Source: Gammaproteobacteria bacterium (GTDB lineage: Bacteria; Pseudomonadota; Gammaproteobacteria; DSM-16500). Taken from it: a stretch of 60,095 nucleotides of DNA. Positions 17,914 to 31,989 of this stretch are shown one piece after another. Made by a program: the position numbers and the translations under genes. The notes under the pieces were generated by a model. That model was not told where the DNA came from. It saw only the letters and a list, made by a program, of their open reading frames with translations, and made no database searches. The stretch lies in the NCBI GenBank assembly GCA_021323555.1, contig JAJONP010000007.1, positions 1 to 60,095 on the forward strand, given 5' to 3'. Position 1 is the stretch's first letter, and the number at the start of each line of letters is the position of its first letter.

Positions 17914-18559
17914 GTCCTATCCCTTTTCTTGGCTCCTTTGCCAGGCAAACTAAGTGCCGCTCTGCTTTCATACCATGAATCACTAATCTATGTACTGCAA
18001 CCAATTTGAATTCTACAGGTATTTCTCGAATTTCCTGTTCAGGATAAACACCCTTCATCGCTAAAAATAAACCATCAAACGCTGCTAAATGTTGAGTGGT
18101 TCCTAACATTACCTGAATAGACGAAAAAGCGCGAGAAAGAACGCTATCAAATTTGCCTACTGGACGATAATCTTCACAACGAGCATGAATAATTTCAACA
18201 TTCTTAAGTTTTAATTCATGTGCTACTTGCGTTAAAAAACGAATTTTTTTGTTATTACTGTCTATGAGTGTAAATGATTTTTCAGGATAAAATAAAGCAA
18301 GCGGAATTCCAGGCAGCCCAGCACCCGTCCCCACATCTATTATTTTTTCACCTTTTAAATAAGGGTGGATAGATAAACTATCCAAAATATGCAAGAAAAC
18401 CATTTGCTCCGGATCAGTAATGCTGGTTAAATTAACCACCTTGTTCCATTGGGTTAATAAATCCAAGTAACGGATTAATTGTTCTTGCGTTCTAAACGAT
18501 AAAGCATATTGGTTAGCATTTAATGCCTCATGTAAAAAACCCAAATGGCTAAGCATCAC
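17906..18559 (-). CDS. rsmG: 16S rRNA (guanine527-N7)-methyltransferase RsmG
   Basis: Methylates G527 of 16S rRNA. The 217-residue length, the NLTSI motif near 44-48, the AdoMet loop IIDVGTGAGLPGIPLALFYP and the RAFSS motif identify it. It follows mnmG by 5 bp, the classic gidA-gidB arrangement near the replication origin. Confidence 0.96.
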   Translation of the reverse strand: MMLSHLGFLHEALNANQYALSFRTQEQLIRYLDLLTQWNKVVNLTSITDPEQMVFLHILDSLSIHPYLKGEKIIDVGTGAGLPGIPLALFYPEKSFTLIDSNNKKIRFLTQVAHELKLKNVEIIHARCEDYRPVGKFDSVLSRAFSSIQVMLGTTQHLAAFDGLFLAMKGVYPEQEIREIPVEFKLVAVHRLVIHGMKAERHLVCLAKEPRKGIGHE

Positions 18560-18564
18560 TCCCC

Positions 18565-20451
18565 CTATTTTTTATTTTTCTTTAAGTGTACTAACAAAAG
18601 AGAAATAGCCGCAGGCGTGACACCAGGAATACGAGAAGCCATTCCAATAGTCGCAGGCCGTACATTTGCGAGTTTTTGTCTCACTTCTGTTGATAAGCCA
18701 ACAACGTCCGCATAATCTAATTTTTCAGGCAATTGAGTTTCTTCATTACGAAGTTGTCGTGCAATTTCCTCCTGCTGACGTTCAATATAACCCGCATACT
18801 TAATTTGAACTTCAATTTGTTCCGCGACTGCCAAATTCTCTACACCTGGACCAATCGTATCAATAGCCATCAAATCCGCATACGAAATAGTAGGTCTACG
18901 TAACAAATCCTCTAAACTATATTCATGCGCGAGAGGCTGTTCCAATAACGTTTCAATTTGTTTGCCTACCACAGTATGAGGACGTACCCAAGTGGTTCGC
19001 ATACGTTCTTGCTCTGTTATAAGAGCATGACGCTTCATTTCAAATGCACGCCAATGCTCCTCATTTACCAAACCTAACGCATATCCTTTAGGTGTCAAAC
19101 GCAAATCAGCATTATCTTCCCGCAGCAATAAACGGTATTCAGCCCGACTCGTAAACATACGATAAGGTTCAGTTGTTCCTTGTGTAATTAAATCATCAAT
19201 GAGTACACCTATATAAGCCTCATCACGTCGGGGTGTCCAAGGCAATTTTTCTTGCGCTTGCAAAGCAGCATTCATACCCGCAATTAAACCTTGAGCTGCG
19301 GCTTCCTCATATCCTGTCGTACCATTAATTTGCCCTGCAAAAAACAAACCCATAATCACTTTTGTTTCAAGAGAAGGTTTTAAATCACGAGGATCAAAAA
19401 AATCATATTCAATCGCATAACCCGGGCGAGTAATATGCGCATTTTCAAAACCACGCATCGAACGCACAAACGCCAATTGCACATCAAAAGGCAAACTCGT
19501 TGAAATTCCATTCGGATAAATCTCATGCGTACTTAACCCTTCCGGTTCAACAAAAATTTGATGAGATTCCTTATCTGCAAATCGAACGATTTTATCTTCA
19601 ATAGAAGGGCAGTAACGCGGCCCGGTTCCTTCAATCACACCCGTATACAAAGGCGATTGTGCCAATCCGTCACGAATCAAATCATGCGTACGTCTGTTCG
19701 TATGCGTTATATAACAAGGCACTTGTTGCGGATGCTGAGTAGCATCCCCCAAAAAAGAAAAGACAGGTGTAGGCCTATCACCTTCTTGTTTTTCCATCAC
19801 ACTAAAATCAATACTTCGTCCATCAATGCGAGGCGGCGTACCTGTTTTTAATCGACCTACCCGCAAAGGCAGTTCACGTAATCTATGCGCTAAACTTTTC
19901 GCAGGTGGATCACCTGCACGGCCCCCTTCATGATTTTTCAAACCAATATGGATTTTTCCCGCCAGAAATGTGCCTGCCGTCAGTACCACTGTCTTTGCTT
20001 TAAATATTAAACCTATCTGAGTTTTCACCCCGGTAACGCGATCATTTTCAATTAAAATATCATCAACAGCTTGCTGAAAAATAAATAGATGAGGCTGGTT
20101 CTCTAAAGCATATCGGATAGCTTGCTTATACAAAACACGATCAGCCTGCGCACGAGTTGCCCGCACAGCAGGCCCCTTACTCGCATTTAAAATACGAAAC
20201 TGAATGCCCGCTCTATCAATCGCCCTCGCCATAATGCCCCCAAGCGCATCGATTTCCTTCACCAAATGCCCCTTGCCTATACCACCAATAGCAGGGTTAC
20301 AAGACATTTGGCCTAGCGTTTCAATCGTATGAGTGAGCAATAAAGTTTTGGCTCCTAGGCGAGCAGAAGCCAAAGCGGCTTCGGTTCCGGCATGCCCACC
20401 CCCAACCACAATCACATCAAATAAAGCGTCTAAATTCATCATAAAAAGCAT
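18565..20451 (-). CDS. mnmG: tRNA uridine 5-carboxymethylaminomethyl modification enzyme MnmG (GidA)
   Basis: FAD-dependent enzyme that, with MnmE, modifies the wobble uridine of several tRNAs. The FAD-binding motif [17 protein letters not shown] lies at about 13-29, followed by [26 protein letters not shown] sequence with the catalytic Cys, [13 protein letters not shown] and [16 protein letters not shown]. Full length (628). The start is uncertain: ATGs at 20451, 20442 and 20439 are in frame and none has a clear Shine-Dalgarno. First gene of the seven-gene minus-strand operon. mnmE is not in the window. Confidence 0.96.
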   Translation of the reverse strand: MLFMMNLDALFDVIVVGGGHAGTEAALASARLGAKTLLLTHTIETLGQMSCNPAIGGIGKGHLVKEIDALGGIMARAIDRAGIQFRILNASKGPAVRATRAQADRVLYKQAIRYALENQPHLFIFQQAVDDILIENDRVTGVKTQIGLIFKAKTVVLTAGTFLAGKIHIGLKNHEGGRAGDPPAKSLAHRLRELPLRVGRLKTGTPPRIDGRSIDFSVMEKQEGDRPTPVFSFLGDATQHPQQVPCYITHTNRRTHDLIRDGLAQSPLYTGVIEGTGPRYCPSIEDKIVRFADKESHQIFVEPEGLSTHEIYPNGISTSLPFDVQLAFVRSMRGFENAHITRPGYAIEYDFFDPRDLKPSLETKVIMGLFFAGQINGTTGYEEAAAQGLIAGMNAALQAQEKLPWTPRRDEAYIGVLIDDLITQGTTEPYRMFTSRAEYRLLLREDNADLRLTPKGYALGLVNEEHWRAFEMKRHALITEQERMRTTWVRPHTVVGKQIETLLEQPLAHEYSLEDLLRRPTISYADLMAIDTIGPGVENLAVAEQIEVQIKYAGYIERQQEEIARQLRNEETQLPEKLDYADVVGLSTEVRQKLANVRPATIGMASRIPGVTPAAISLLLVHLKKNKK

Positions 20452-20601
20452 TTTCGAAAAAAGAGGCTATTGTACTCGATTTGGGCTATAGAGTACCAGC
20501 GAACTTACTGTTTATAGGAAAAATGGTGGATTACAAAAAATAGTGATTAGAGCAAGGCCTCTATGGCCTCAAAAGTATACATTCAGCAATTAGAATAACG
20601 A

Positions 20602-21099
20602 TTATATCTCTGGTTCATAATGACAGGATAGGGTCGGAGACACATCCTGGGAATTACCGAACGTATTATCTTCTGCGTATACAGTAATATTTCCGTAAAG
20701 CGTATTTATATGTCTTACTATGATAGAGTCATCCCATTTCCCTTGTATATTCTGGCGGCCTGTTTCATCCGCTCTTCTTGAAGTAACAGTAATTATTTCA
20801 TTACCTCCAAAAGTGTTTGAGTAATCACTGCCATGAGGTACGTTATTATCAAAGCTATTGCTTACGATCCAGCTTTTATAGCTGTTAGAACCCTTATAAA
20901 TACAAATAACCTTATTTAGGAGGGAACCCCTTATATCAAAATTAAATGATAACCCAGCATGCCTATCAGAAATTATAGGTTGATTTTCAAAAGGAACCAC
21001 AACCTCTTTGGGGAGCTTTCTAGGGGGCAAATCAGTTTTAGCAAAAGTCACTCCGCAGCAAATTAAAGATAAAACAACAACATATTTTAAGAATTGCAT
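20602..21099 (-). CDS. Secreted protein of unknown function
   Basis: A 165-residue protein with a clear Sec signal peptide (MQFLKYVVVLSLICCGVTFA, cleavage after about residue 20) and a mature part that looks beta-rich, with two cysteines (CIYKG near 67 and SCHYEPEI at the end) that could form a disulphide. I do not recognise a family. The ATG is preceded by AAGAGAG (minus strand), a usable Shine-Dalgarno. It stands alone between mnmG and dnaA, a spot normally held by housekeeping genes or the origin, and is probably a recent arrival. Confidence 0.7.
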   Translation of the reverse strand: MQFLKYVVVLSLICCGVTFAKTDLPPRKLPKEVVVPFENQPIISDRHAGLSFNFDIRGSLLNKVICIYKGSNSYKSWIVSNSFDNNVPHGSDYSNTFGGNEIITVTSRRADETGRQNIQGKWDDSIIVRHINTLYGNITVYAEDNTFGNSQDVSPTLSCHYEPEI

Positions 21100-21337
21100 T
21101 TTATGCTCTCTTAATAAAAATATTGTATTCTAAATTCTCAGCTTCTAAATTGTCAATTAAAAGAAAAATAATTTTTCAATCAGACTTTGTTATAGAGTTA
21201 GTTACAATTTTTTAACGATTTAAAAATAAACTCTACTGCTTAATTCTCCAAAACAAGACACCAATGCGTAGTTATGGTAGTGTATCCCATTCAAGAAATT
21301 TATAGGCTATGCGGCAACAGTAAGCAGGAGAAAACAA

Positions 21338-22714
21338 GTGGGAACACTTTGGGAAAAATGTCTGGATTGTTTACAAGATGAGTTTCCATTACAGCAATTT
21401 AATACATGTATCAGGCCTCTTCAAGTAGAACATACAAACGATAAATTAGTGCTATTAGCACCGAATCGTTTTATAGTGAATTGGATAAACGAGCGATTTT
21501 TAAATAGAATTCGCGAGTTGGTTGCGCAATTTAGCGATCCCTCCACCCCCCCATCAATTTATCTTGAAGTTGGCAGCAAAGAAAATGAGAAAGACAATGC
21601 GCCTAAGAAAATAGAGTTTGGCAATAAAATACAAACCTCAGCGTCCGCCGTGAATACCGCCAGTAAAACAACGACAAACAATCTACCGAATTATCAAAGT
21701 AATATTAACCCCAATCACACCTTTGATAATTTCGTAGAAGGAAAATCAAACCAATTAGCGAAAGCAGCTTCTTTACAAGTCGCTGAAAATCCCGCCGTTG
21801 CTTACAACCCACTCTTTCTCTACGGGGGTGTCGGGTTAGGTAAAACCCATCTTTTACACGCGATTGGCAATCAGATTATGCAAAATAACCCTCAAGCAAA
21901 AGTGCTGTATTTACATTCCGAACGTTTCGTAGCGGATATGGTAAAAGCATTACAAACAAATAAAATGAACGATTTTAAAGGATATTATCGCACAGTTGAC
22001 GCCTTACTGATTGACGATATCCAATTTTTTGCTGGCAAAGACCGATCACAAGAAGAATTTTTCCACACATTTAACGCCCTGCTAGAAAGTCAATTACAAG
22101 TTATTTTAACCTGCGACCGTTACCCTAAGGAAATTCACGGTGTAGAAGAGCGTTTAAAATCCCGCTTTGGTTGGGGCCTAACAGTCGCTGTAGAGCCACC
22201 CGAATTAGAAACCCGCGTTGCTATTTTGATGAGTAAAGCAGAACTCGCAAAACTTAATTTACCGTATGAAGTCGCTTTCTTTGTTGCAAAACGCATACGC
22301 TCCAATGTGCGTGAATTGGAAGGCGCATTAAAACGTATTACCGCAAATGCACATTTTACAGGTAAACCGATTACCCTTGATTTTGTCAAAGAAGCATTGC
22401 GAGACTTATTAGCACTTCAAGATAAATTAATTACGATAGAAAACATTCAAAAAACCGTTGCAGAATATTACAAAATTAAAATGGCAGATCTCCTCTCCAA
22501 ACGCCGTAGCCGCTCGGTCGCACGCCCACGCCAAATGGCGATGGCACTTGCAAAAGAATTAACAAATCACAGTTTGCCAGAGATTGGGGATGCGTTCGGT
22601 GGCCGCGACCACACTACCGTCTTACATGCTTGCCGTGTTATCACAGAGTTCAAGCAAACCAAACAAGACATAGAAGAAGACTATACAAATCTATTACGTA
22701 TTTTGACAACATAA
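21338..22714 (+). CDS. dnaA: Chromosomal replication initiator DnaA
   Basis: AAA+ initiator that melts the origin. All four domains fit: N-terminal interaction domain ([26 protein letters not shown]), a variable linker, the AAA+ core with Walker [10 protein letters not shown] near 162-170 and Walker B LLIDDIQF, and the C-terminal DNA-binding domain with the signature [13 protein letters not shown]. The start is GTG with GGAG eight bases before it. Heads a dnaA-dnaN-recF-gyrB run. I could not find convincing DnaA boxes in the 238 bp upstream. Confidence 0.97.
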   Translation: MGTLWEKCLDCLQDEFPLQQFNTCIRPLQVEHTNDKLVLLAPNRFIVNWINERFLNRIRELVAQFSDPSTPPSIYLEVGSKENEKDNAPKKIEFGNKIQTSASAVNTASKTTTNNLPNYQSNINPNHTFDNFVEGKSNQLAKAASLQVAENPAVAYNPLFLYGGVGLGKTHLLHAIGNQIMQNNPQAKVLYLHSERFVADMVKALQTNKMNDFKGYYRTVDALLIDDIQFFAGKDRSQEEFFHTFNALLESQLQVILTCDRYPKEIHGVEERLKSRFGWGLTVAVEPPELETRVAILMSKAELAKLNLPYEVAFFVAKRIRSNVRELEGALKRITANAHFTGKPITLDFVKEALRDLLALQDKLITIENIQKTVAEYYKIKMADLLSKRRSRSVARPRQMAMALAKELTNHSLPEIGDAFGGRDHTTVLHACRVITEFKQTKQDIEEDYTNLLRILTT

Positions 22715-22739
22715 CTAAGGGACATGAAAGGATAATTTT

Positions 22740-23848
22740 ATGAAAATGACTATCGAGCGGGCTGCTCTACTAAAACCTTTACAAATTATTAGTGGTGTCG
22801 TAGAGCGTCGACAAACATCCCCTATTTTGGCCAATGTATTAATCAAAGTAAAAGAAAATCACGTATCCTTGACCGCAACCGATACTGAAATTGAACTTAT
22901 TGGCACAGCTCCCCTCAAACAAACAGATGAACCAGGTGATACCACTGTTTCAGCAAAAAAATTGCTTGATATTAGTCGCGTATTACCTGAAGACGCTTTA
23001 TTAGAGTTTGTGTTAGAAGGCGATCACTTACTTCTTCGTTCAGGAAAAAGTCGCTTTATGTTAGCTACCTTACCTCCGCATGATTTTCCAATTATAAAAA
23101 ATAGATCTGAGTTTACAACTGAGTTTACTTTAAACCAAAGCAAGCTAAAAAATTTATTAGAAAAAACATATTTTTCTATGGGGCAGCAAGATGTGCGTCA
23201 CTACCTTAATGGCATATTAATTGATATTAACCAAGGTGTGATGAAGTGTGTTGCAACGGATGGCCACCGTCTTGCTTTTAGTTCTATGAGCGATGATTGT
23301 TTTAGTCATACATCAACAAAAATTATTTTACCTCGCAAAAGCGTATTGGAATTAATGCGGTTATTAGATACGAACAATGAAACACCTGTCAGTATTCATA
23401 TTAACGAAAATCATTTTTGCGTCATTTCACCCGATTTTACTTTTACCTCAAAATTAATTAATGCCCAGTATCCTGATTATGAAAAATTAATTCCACGCAA
23501 TGCCGAAAATACTGTGATTGCAAGTTGTGAAGCATTAAGACAGGCGCTGGTACGAGCATCAGTTCTTTTAAGCGAGAAATTTCGCGGCGTTCGGTTACAA
23601 TTAGAGCGCGATATGTTACGCATTATGGCAAATAATCCAGAACAAGAAGAAACAGAGGAACTCGTTCATTTAGATTATAAAGGCGACACTACCGAGCTTG
23701 CTTTCAATGCAGCTTATCTATTGGACGTGGTTTCAGCCATGACGAGCGAGCAAATCCGATGGTCTTTCTCCATTCAGGGCGGTGGCGTCTTAATGGAAGC
23801 AATAGAAAAAATGGATAGCCTATATGTTGTTATGCCAATTCGATTATA

Positions 23849-23849
<1 letters not shown>
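22740..23849 (+). CDS. dnaN: DNA polymerase III beta sliding clamp
   Basis: Ring-shaped processivity clamp of the replicase. The 369-residue protein shows the three-fold clamp organisation; VVERRQTSPILANVLI near the start, ATDGHRLAFS in the middle and the C-terminal YVVMPIRL are characteristic. Stop and the recF start overlap by one base (TAATG), so recF translation is coupled. Confidence 0.97.
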
Positions 23850-27383
<3,534 letters not shown>

Positions 27384-27475
27384 ATAGTAAGCATATTCTG
27401 ATTCGCATGTTATATAATTATTATTTATGTCAGTAGAGAAGCGTGTAATCTATTAATAAAATACAAGGATATAGC

Positions 27476-29083
27476 ATGGGTGACACAAGGAATCCGCTTC
27501 CGCTAGAAGGCGGCGCCACCGAAGAAGAAAAAATGCAATTGCTAAAGCAATTTGCATCGGCAACGCGTACAAAAATATTGACGAGTCAAGCAGACCTTGA
27601 TGCAAAAGATAAAATCATGGATGAAATGCTTTTATGGTGTAGAGAGCAACATACCATTGCTGTTTTAAAAAGTGCTACGATTCTATCTTCTAATCCTACA
27701 TCGCGCACTGTGCAAAATTGTAAATCGCTTATGCTTAGCAAAGGCATATACCCGGGACAAGTTTATCCCGCTACCCAAGCTCTTATTAGTCTTATCTTGG
27801 CAAGCGGCCATGAAGAAAATGTTGTAAAAAAACAAAAAGGGGAAGCCACAGCATCATTCAGTGAGCAACAACGGCAGTTACGTGATCTAGTCTATGAAGC
27901 CGTTCAACAAGAAATCAGTGATATTCATATTCAAGTAAGAGAAACTTATGCCAAAATTCGTATGCGTCAACATGGCGAATTGCGTTTATATGCTGAATGG
28001 TCAGAGAAATTGGGTAGGGAGATTGCTTCTGTTGCTTTTAATAAAGAAACGGACCATGCGACATCACATTTTAATCCTTTAGTGCCACAAGATGCGTCTA
28101 TGCCTTTAAAAATCCAGGGTAAGGATATCCGCTTGCGTTTGGCTAGTGTTCCTGCGCATGGTGGTTTTGATATGGTGATGCGTATACTTGCAACAGGTGA
28201 AGAGCGTTCAAAAACATTAGAAGAACTGGGCTACACTGATAAACAAGTTGAAATTATCAAAACGGCAATCAAGCTGCCCTTCGGAGCAATTATTGTGGCA
28301 GGCCCGACAGGCTCAGGAAAAACAACAACATTAGCAAGCTGTATGGAATTGGTTGAGGCAACACAAAAACTTTATTCTATCGAAGATCCTGTCGAAAAAG
28401 TCGTTGAAGCTGCCACGCAGGTACCTGTCAATACTGAAAAAGAAGATCGTAGTTTTGCAAGTATGGGACGTGCTGCTTTACGTATGGATCCTGATGTGAT
28501 TATCTTGGGAGAAATGCGAGATGAAGATACAGCACATGTGATGGTGCGTGCGTCTATCACTGGCCATTTAGTTTTAACGACATTACATACGAATAGAGCC
28601 ACGGCTATTATCACTCGTCTGGTTGATATGGGTGTTTCGCCTGTTTTATTAAGTGATAGCAGTGTATTGCGCTGCTTGATATGCCAACGCTTAATACCAA
28701 AAGTCTGTAAATCTTGTGCTATCCCTGTTCGAGATTCGATTAAACATCAAGCAAGTATTCCTGAATGGGAAGCTGTGCTAGGCGCTGAAACTATCAACAG
28801 TGCCGTAGCACGTGGATCTGGATGTGAGAAATGTAATCGTTCAGGTGTGAGCGGTAGGGTAGTCGTTGCGGAAGTGATTTGGGTTGACGAAAATGGAAGG
28901 CAATTTATTCAAAAAGGGGATACGTTAAATTGGGAGAAATATTTATTACAAAATAATTGGGTTGATTTTCACGGACGAGCAGTACAATTGATCCGTGAGG
29001 GTGTCTGTGATCCTTACGATGCGGAAAAAGTGGTAGGCCCGATTAATGAATCAACTACAGCGAAAACTTATCAATATCAATAA
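27476..29083 (+). CDS. pilQ: Type IVB pilus assembly ATPase (PilQ/GspE family)
   Basis: Cytoplasmic secretion ATPase that drives pilus extension. Walker A GPTGSGKT lies at 276-283, the Asp box near 320, Walker B RMDPDVIILGEMRD near 340-353 and the His box TLHTN shortly after. Four cysteines in two CxxC pairs (CKSC, CEKC) form the usual zinc site in the C-terminal part. The first ~120 residues differ from PilB/GspE, as in R64-type PilQ. Start ATG with AAGGA upstream. First gene of the pilus cluster, directly after gyrB. Confidence 0.88.
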   Translation: MGDTRNPLPLEGGATEEEKMQLLKQFASATRTKILTSQADLDAKDKIMDEMLLWCREQHTIAVLKSATILSSNPTSRTVQNCKSLMLSKGIYPGQVYPATQALISLILASGHEENVVKKQKGEATASFSEQQRQLRDLVYEAVQQEISDIHIQVRETYAKIRMRQHGELRLYAEWSEKLGREIASVAFNKETDHATSHFNPLVPQDASMPLKIQGKDIRLRLASVPAHGGFDMVMRILATGEERSKTLEELGYTDKQVEIIKTAIKLPFGAIIVAGPTGSGKTTTLASCMELVEATQKLYSIEDPVEKVVEAATQVPVNTEKEDRSFASMGRAALRMDPDVIILGEMRDEDTAHVMVRASITGHLVLTTLHTNRATAIITRLVDMGVSPVLLSDSSVLRCLICQRLIPKVCKSCAIPVRDSIKHQASIPEWEAVLGAETINSAVARGSGCEKCNRSGVSGRVVVAEVIWVDENGRQFIQKGDTLNWEKYLLQNNWVDFHGRAVQLIREGVCDPYDAEKVVGPINESTTAKTYQYQ

Positions 29084-29099
29084 ATAATTAGGTAAGAAT

Positions 29100-30155
29100 A
29101 TGGATATAAGTGCTAGTGAGTTTTTTGATAACGCAAGCCGATTTTTAAAGCGTATGCAATTTGGAGGCAAAGCGCAGCTTGCTTTTTTAGAGGATTTTTA
29201 TACTTTAGTCAATGATGGTATTCCTGCAAATCGTGCAATTGATATGATGGCGCAGGTGACAACGGGTATTGCTCGTGAGGTGGCGAGCGCTATCGGAAAA
29301 AAAATATCGGAAGGCCAACCTTTGGCAGATGGAATGCGGGATTGGTTTGCGGTTAATGTTGTAGAAATTATTCGTGTAGGTGAAGAAGGAGGTGCATTAG
29401 TTGAAACACTCAAATCTGCTATTAAAACACTCACGCAACGCAGTGGTGCATTAGGCGCATTGTTAGCCGCAATATCTTATCCGTTGATGGTGATTACTCT
29501 GGCTTGCGGTATTATTGTTTATTTAGATACCTCTGTTTTCCAGCAATTTAAAGATATAAAACCTGTGGACCAATGGCCACAAGCGGGGCGTGATTTATTA
29601 GAAATAAGTGATTTTATCCAGGGGTGGTGGTGGTTGGTCCTTCTATTAATTGCGGGGGTTATTTTAGGGTTGCGTGCGCTGATGGCGAATTATGTCGGTG
29701 AATTAAGACCTTTATTAGATAAAATCCCTCCATTTTCATTGTATAGACGTTTCGCTGCATCACGTTTTTTAGAAACGTTGGGGTTGCTAGTATCGAATGG
29801 TGTAGTATTTAAAAATGCGCTTAAGGTTATGCAGTATCAATCGAATCCTTATCTTTCTTCGCATTTATTAATGATGGAACATTTGTTAAGTATGGGTAAA
29901 GGAAATATTTCGGAAGTATTACAAACGGGTTTAGTCAGTGAATCTGATATATTACGTTTGCGCGTTATGGCAGAAGTCAAAGGATTTGAACATGGGTTGG
30001 TTCGTATGGGGGTGCGTGGATCAGAACAAAATACTAAAGTAGTAAGCTTGATTGCTAAAATAGTGGGTGGAATATTCCTTGTAGTGGGTGCTTACTTGAT
30101 TGTGACTATCGTAAAAGGCATTTATTTAACGGGGATGGCAATGGGCAATGGCTAA
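29100..30155 (+). CDS. pilR: Type IVB pilus inner-membrane platform protein (PilR/GspF family)
   Basis: A 351-residue protein with two GspF-type repeats: FLEDFYTLVNDGIPANRAIDMMAQ near 25-48 and FLETLGLLVSNGVVFKNALKVM near 225-246. Three hydrophobic segments (around 118-140, 172-192, 325-345) fit the platform-protein topology. It would anchor the ATPase at the inner membrane. Overlaps the following prepilin gene by 8 bp. Confidence 0.88.
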   Translation: MDISASEFFDNASRFLKRMQFGGKAQLAFLEDFYTLVNDGIPANRAIDMMAQVTTGIAREVASAIGKKISEGQPLADGMRDWFAVNVVEIIRVGEEGGALVETLKSAIKTLTQRSGALGALLAAISYPLMVITLACGIIVYLDTSVFQQFKDIKPVDQWPQAGRDLLEISDFIQGWWWLVLLLIAGVILGLRALMANYVGELRPLLDKIPPFSLYRRFAASRFLETLGLLVSNGVVFKNALKVMQYQSNPYLSSHLLMMEHLLSMGKGNISEVLQTGLVSESDILRLRVMAEVKGFEHGLVRMGVRGSEQNTKVVSLIAKIVGGIFLVVGAYLIVTIVKGIYLTGMAMGNG

Positions 30156-30945
30156 ACCTTTTAGAAAATTACAGGGTATTACATTAATTGAGGCTATGTT
30201 AGTTTTGGCTATTGTAATTGCCATTATTTTATTTTCGATTAGGCAATACACGCAATATGAACGTGAAAGGAATATTCAATTATTGGCTTATCATATTGAT
30301 ATAGTATTTCAGGCGATGCGTAATTATTATTATGCGAATTGTGCCAATCTCATCACACCTACGCTTGCTCCAACAGACAGCTATACACCACCCAATCCTT
30401 TTCCTATTAGTATCATAACTGATTTGGAAAGTTATATTGATGAGCATTGGCAAGGAATTAATCCCAGTATTGATACTTCGTTTGGTGAGTCAGGTTATAC
30501 AGTGCAGTTTAATAGAATGATTTCCACGCAGGCTAGACAGGAAAATTTTTGTTATTATTTTGCTGGACAACCGCAGAGCTGCGCTGCTCTACCAAATAAT
30601 AATGCTGAGCTTTATTTATGGGTAGCGCAAATTGTTGTAAAGATAAGAAACCCTGCAATGACGCTTGCTTATAAAGGAATGCTGAATGCGAGCTGTGCTA
30701 TTGCTAATTTTTCACCGGACACTGCAACAGTGGTTGACTGTAAGACTGAAGGCGTGACTTCTGGAGCACCTGCTTATTTAGTCTGGCAGAAGTTACCGTC
30801 ATTTGTATCACCTAAAATGAATTCGAGTTTGTGGGCTATCATGCCGTATATTAAAGAATTTAATTTGCAGTATACACACGATAGACAAGCAGAATTAATT
30901 AGTACGGATTATGCGGGATCAAAATATTACTTATGTGGCGGATAA
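30148..30945 (+). CDS. Prepilin-like protein 1
   Basis: Begins with a short basic leader and a prepilin peptidase site, LQG followed by ITLIEAMLVLAIVIA, with the conserved Glu at +5, then a ~20-residue hydrophobic helix. The remaining 220 residues are a globular domain with several cysteines (CANL, CYYFAG, CAAL, CAIANF, CKTEG, CGG at the end). It resembles a minor pilin rather than a short major pilin (265 aa). ATG lies inside the pilR end. Confidence 0.82.
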   Translation: MAKPFRKLQGITLIEAMLVLAIVIAIILFSIRQYTQYERERNIQLLAYHIDIVFQAMRNYYYANCANLITPTLAPTDSYTPPNPFPISIITDLESYIDEHWQGINPSIDTSFGESGYTVQFNRMISTQARQENFCYYFAGQPQSCAALPNNNAELYLWVAQIVVKIRNPAMTLAYKGMLNASCAIANFSPDTATVVDCKTEGVTSGAPAYLVWQKLPSFVSPKMNSSLWAIMPYIKEFNLQYTHDRQAELISTDYAGSKYYLCGG

Positions 30946-30948
30946 ACT

Positions 30949-31989
30949 ATGACTTATTTTCGATTTAAATTAAAAGGTTTTACGTTAATAGAATTGCTAT
31001 TAGTGATGGCGATTATGAGTAGTATTCTGGTTGCCATTCTGGGTTATACCACTCAACGAAGTGATGAAATGCGGCGTGACCGAGCAGTGATGCAAGTGCA
31101 ACAAATTCTTAGCGCAGGATTAGCTTATTATGTGAATATTGGCGCATGGCCTGATGAGATAAAGGATTTACAGGATGGAAGCTATCTTCCCAGTGGCACA
31201 ATGAATAATCCGTGGGGACTCGCGTATGCAATAAAATCTCCTGCATCTACCAATGCGCCTACCTTTTCTATTTGCAGTTCGATGACTGGCAAGAATTCTT
31301 ATGCTGCAGCGACTATTATCGCGGGGCGATTACCGATGGCATCCGTGGTTGATGGGTCTGTTATTACCACGACCACACCACCTCCTGCGCCTCCTGCCCC
31401 CCCTGCACCTCCTATAACGACAACTACCTGCCCAACAACAAATGGGCCTTGTACTAAAGATAGTACTTCTTGTACTGTTATCTCCAGTGTGACTATTCCG
31501 GGACAGAACTTAAATAATGCGCGTTCTATCAATTTTGCCGGGCTTTATCATAATGGCGCTTGTGTTGCAGCACCTGCTTGCCCATTAAATATGGTACCTA
31601 CTATTGTTGTGACACCTGTTTCTATTAGTGGTATGAATGATCCAGGTAATACAATTGTTTATCCTATTACTAGTTTTACGGCTTATGCTGCAGGTGAGAC
31701 TATACAGACTGGCTTGCCAGGATTAAAACCGTTGGATTGCAATCTGACAGCGCAGACGGATTGTGATATGGTAACTACGGAGCCACCGACACCTGCTACG
31801 ACAGGCAGCTATTGGCGTGTCTGTGTCAATATCGTCACGCAAAAAGGCGTAGTCAATAAGGCGGGCGGAAATCCTAATTGGGCAAAAGATGCAGCAGTTG
31901 TTTTGGCATTAACACGGTGTATGCCTGCGAGTGAACCAACTACGCCTGCTGTTTCTGGTTCAGCAGTAAAATATAATCCAGAGGGGTAA
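30949..31989 (+). CDS. Prepilin-like protein 2 with proline-rich hinge and Cys-rich tip domain
   Basis: Classic type IV prepilin N-terminus: KLKG then FTLIELLLVMAIMSS, Glu at +5. A pilin-like domain runs to about residue 130, then a Thr/Pro hinge (PPPAPPAPPAPP near 144-155) leads to a ~190-residue domain with at least nine cysteines (CPTTNGPC, SCTVISSV, ACPLNM, YWRVCVN, LTRCMP). The layout, pilin stalk plus hinge plus separate domain, recalls tip adhesins such as R64 PilV, but no shufflon or recombinase is seen. Its 3' end overlaps the opposite-strand gene by about 180 bp. Confidence 0.82.
   Translation: MTYFRFKLKGFTLIELLLVMAIMSSILVAILGYTTQRSDEMRRDRAVMQVQQILSAGLAYYVNIGAWPDEIKDLQDGSYLPSGTMNNPWGLAYAIKSPASTNAPTFSICSSMTGKNSYAAATIIAGRLPMASVVDGSVITTTTPPPAPPAPPAPPITTTTCPTTNGPCTKDSTSCTVISSVTIPGQNLNNARSINFAGLYHNGACVAAPACPLNMVPTIVVTPVSISGMNDPGNTIVYPITSFTAYAAGETIQTGLPGLKPLDCNLTAQTDCDMVTTEPPTPATTGSYWRVCVNIVTQKGVVNKAGGNPNWAKDAAVVLALTRCMPASEPTTPAVSGSAVKYNPEG

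Noticed and set aside
20452..21337. Possible oriC between mnmG and dnaA
   Set aside because: The position is right, but I could not find DnaA boxes or 13-mer-like AT repeats that I trust, so it is not listed as an origin feature.
22135..22389. 84-residue minus-strand frame inside dnaA
   Set aside because: Antisense to the conserved AAA+ core of dnaA; no independent support.
31370..31440. Possible repeat or CRISPR-like array in prepilin 2
   Set aside because: It is a short in-frame run coding for Pro-Pro-Ala repeats between Thr runs; a protein hinge, not an array.
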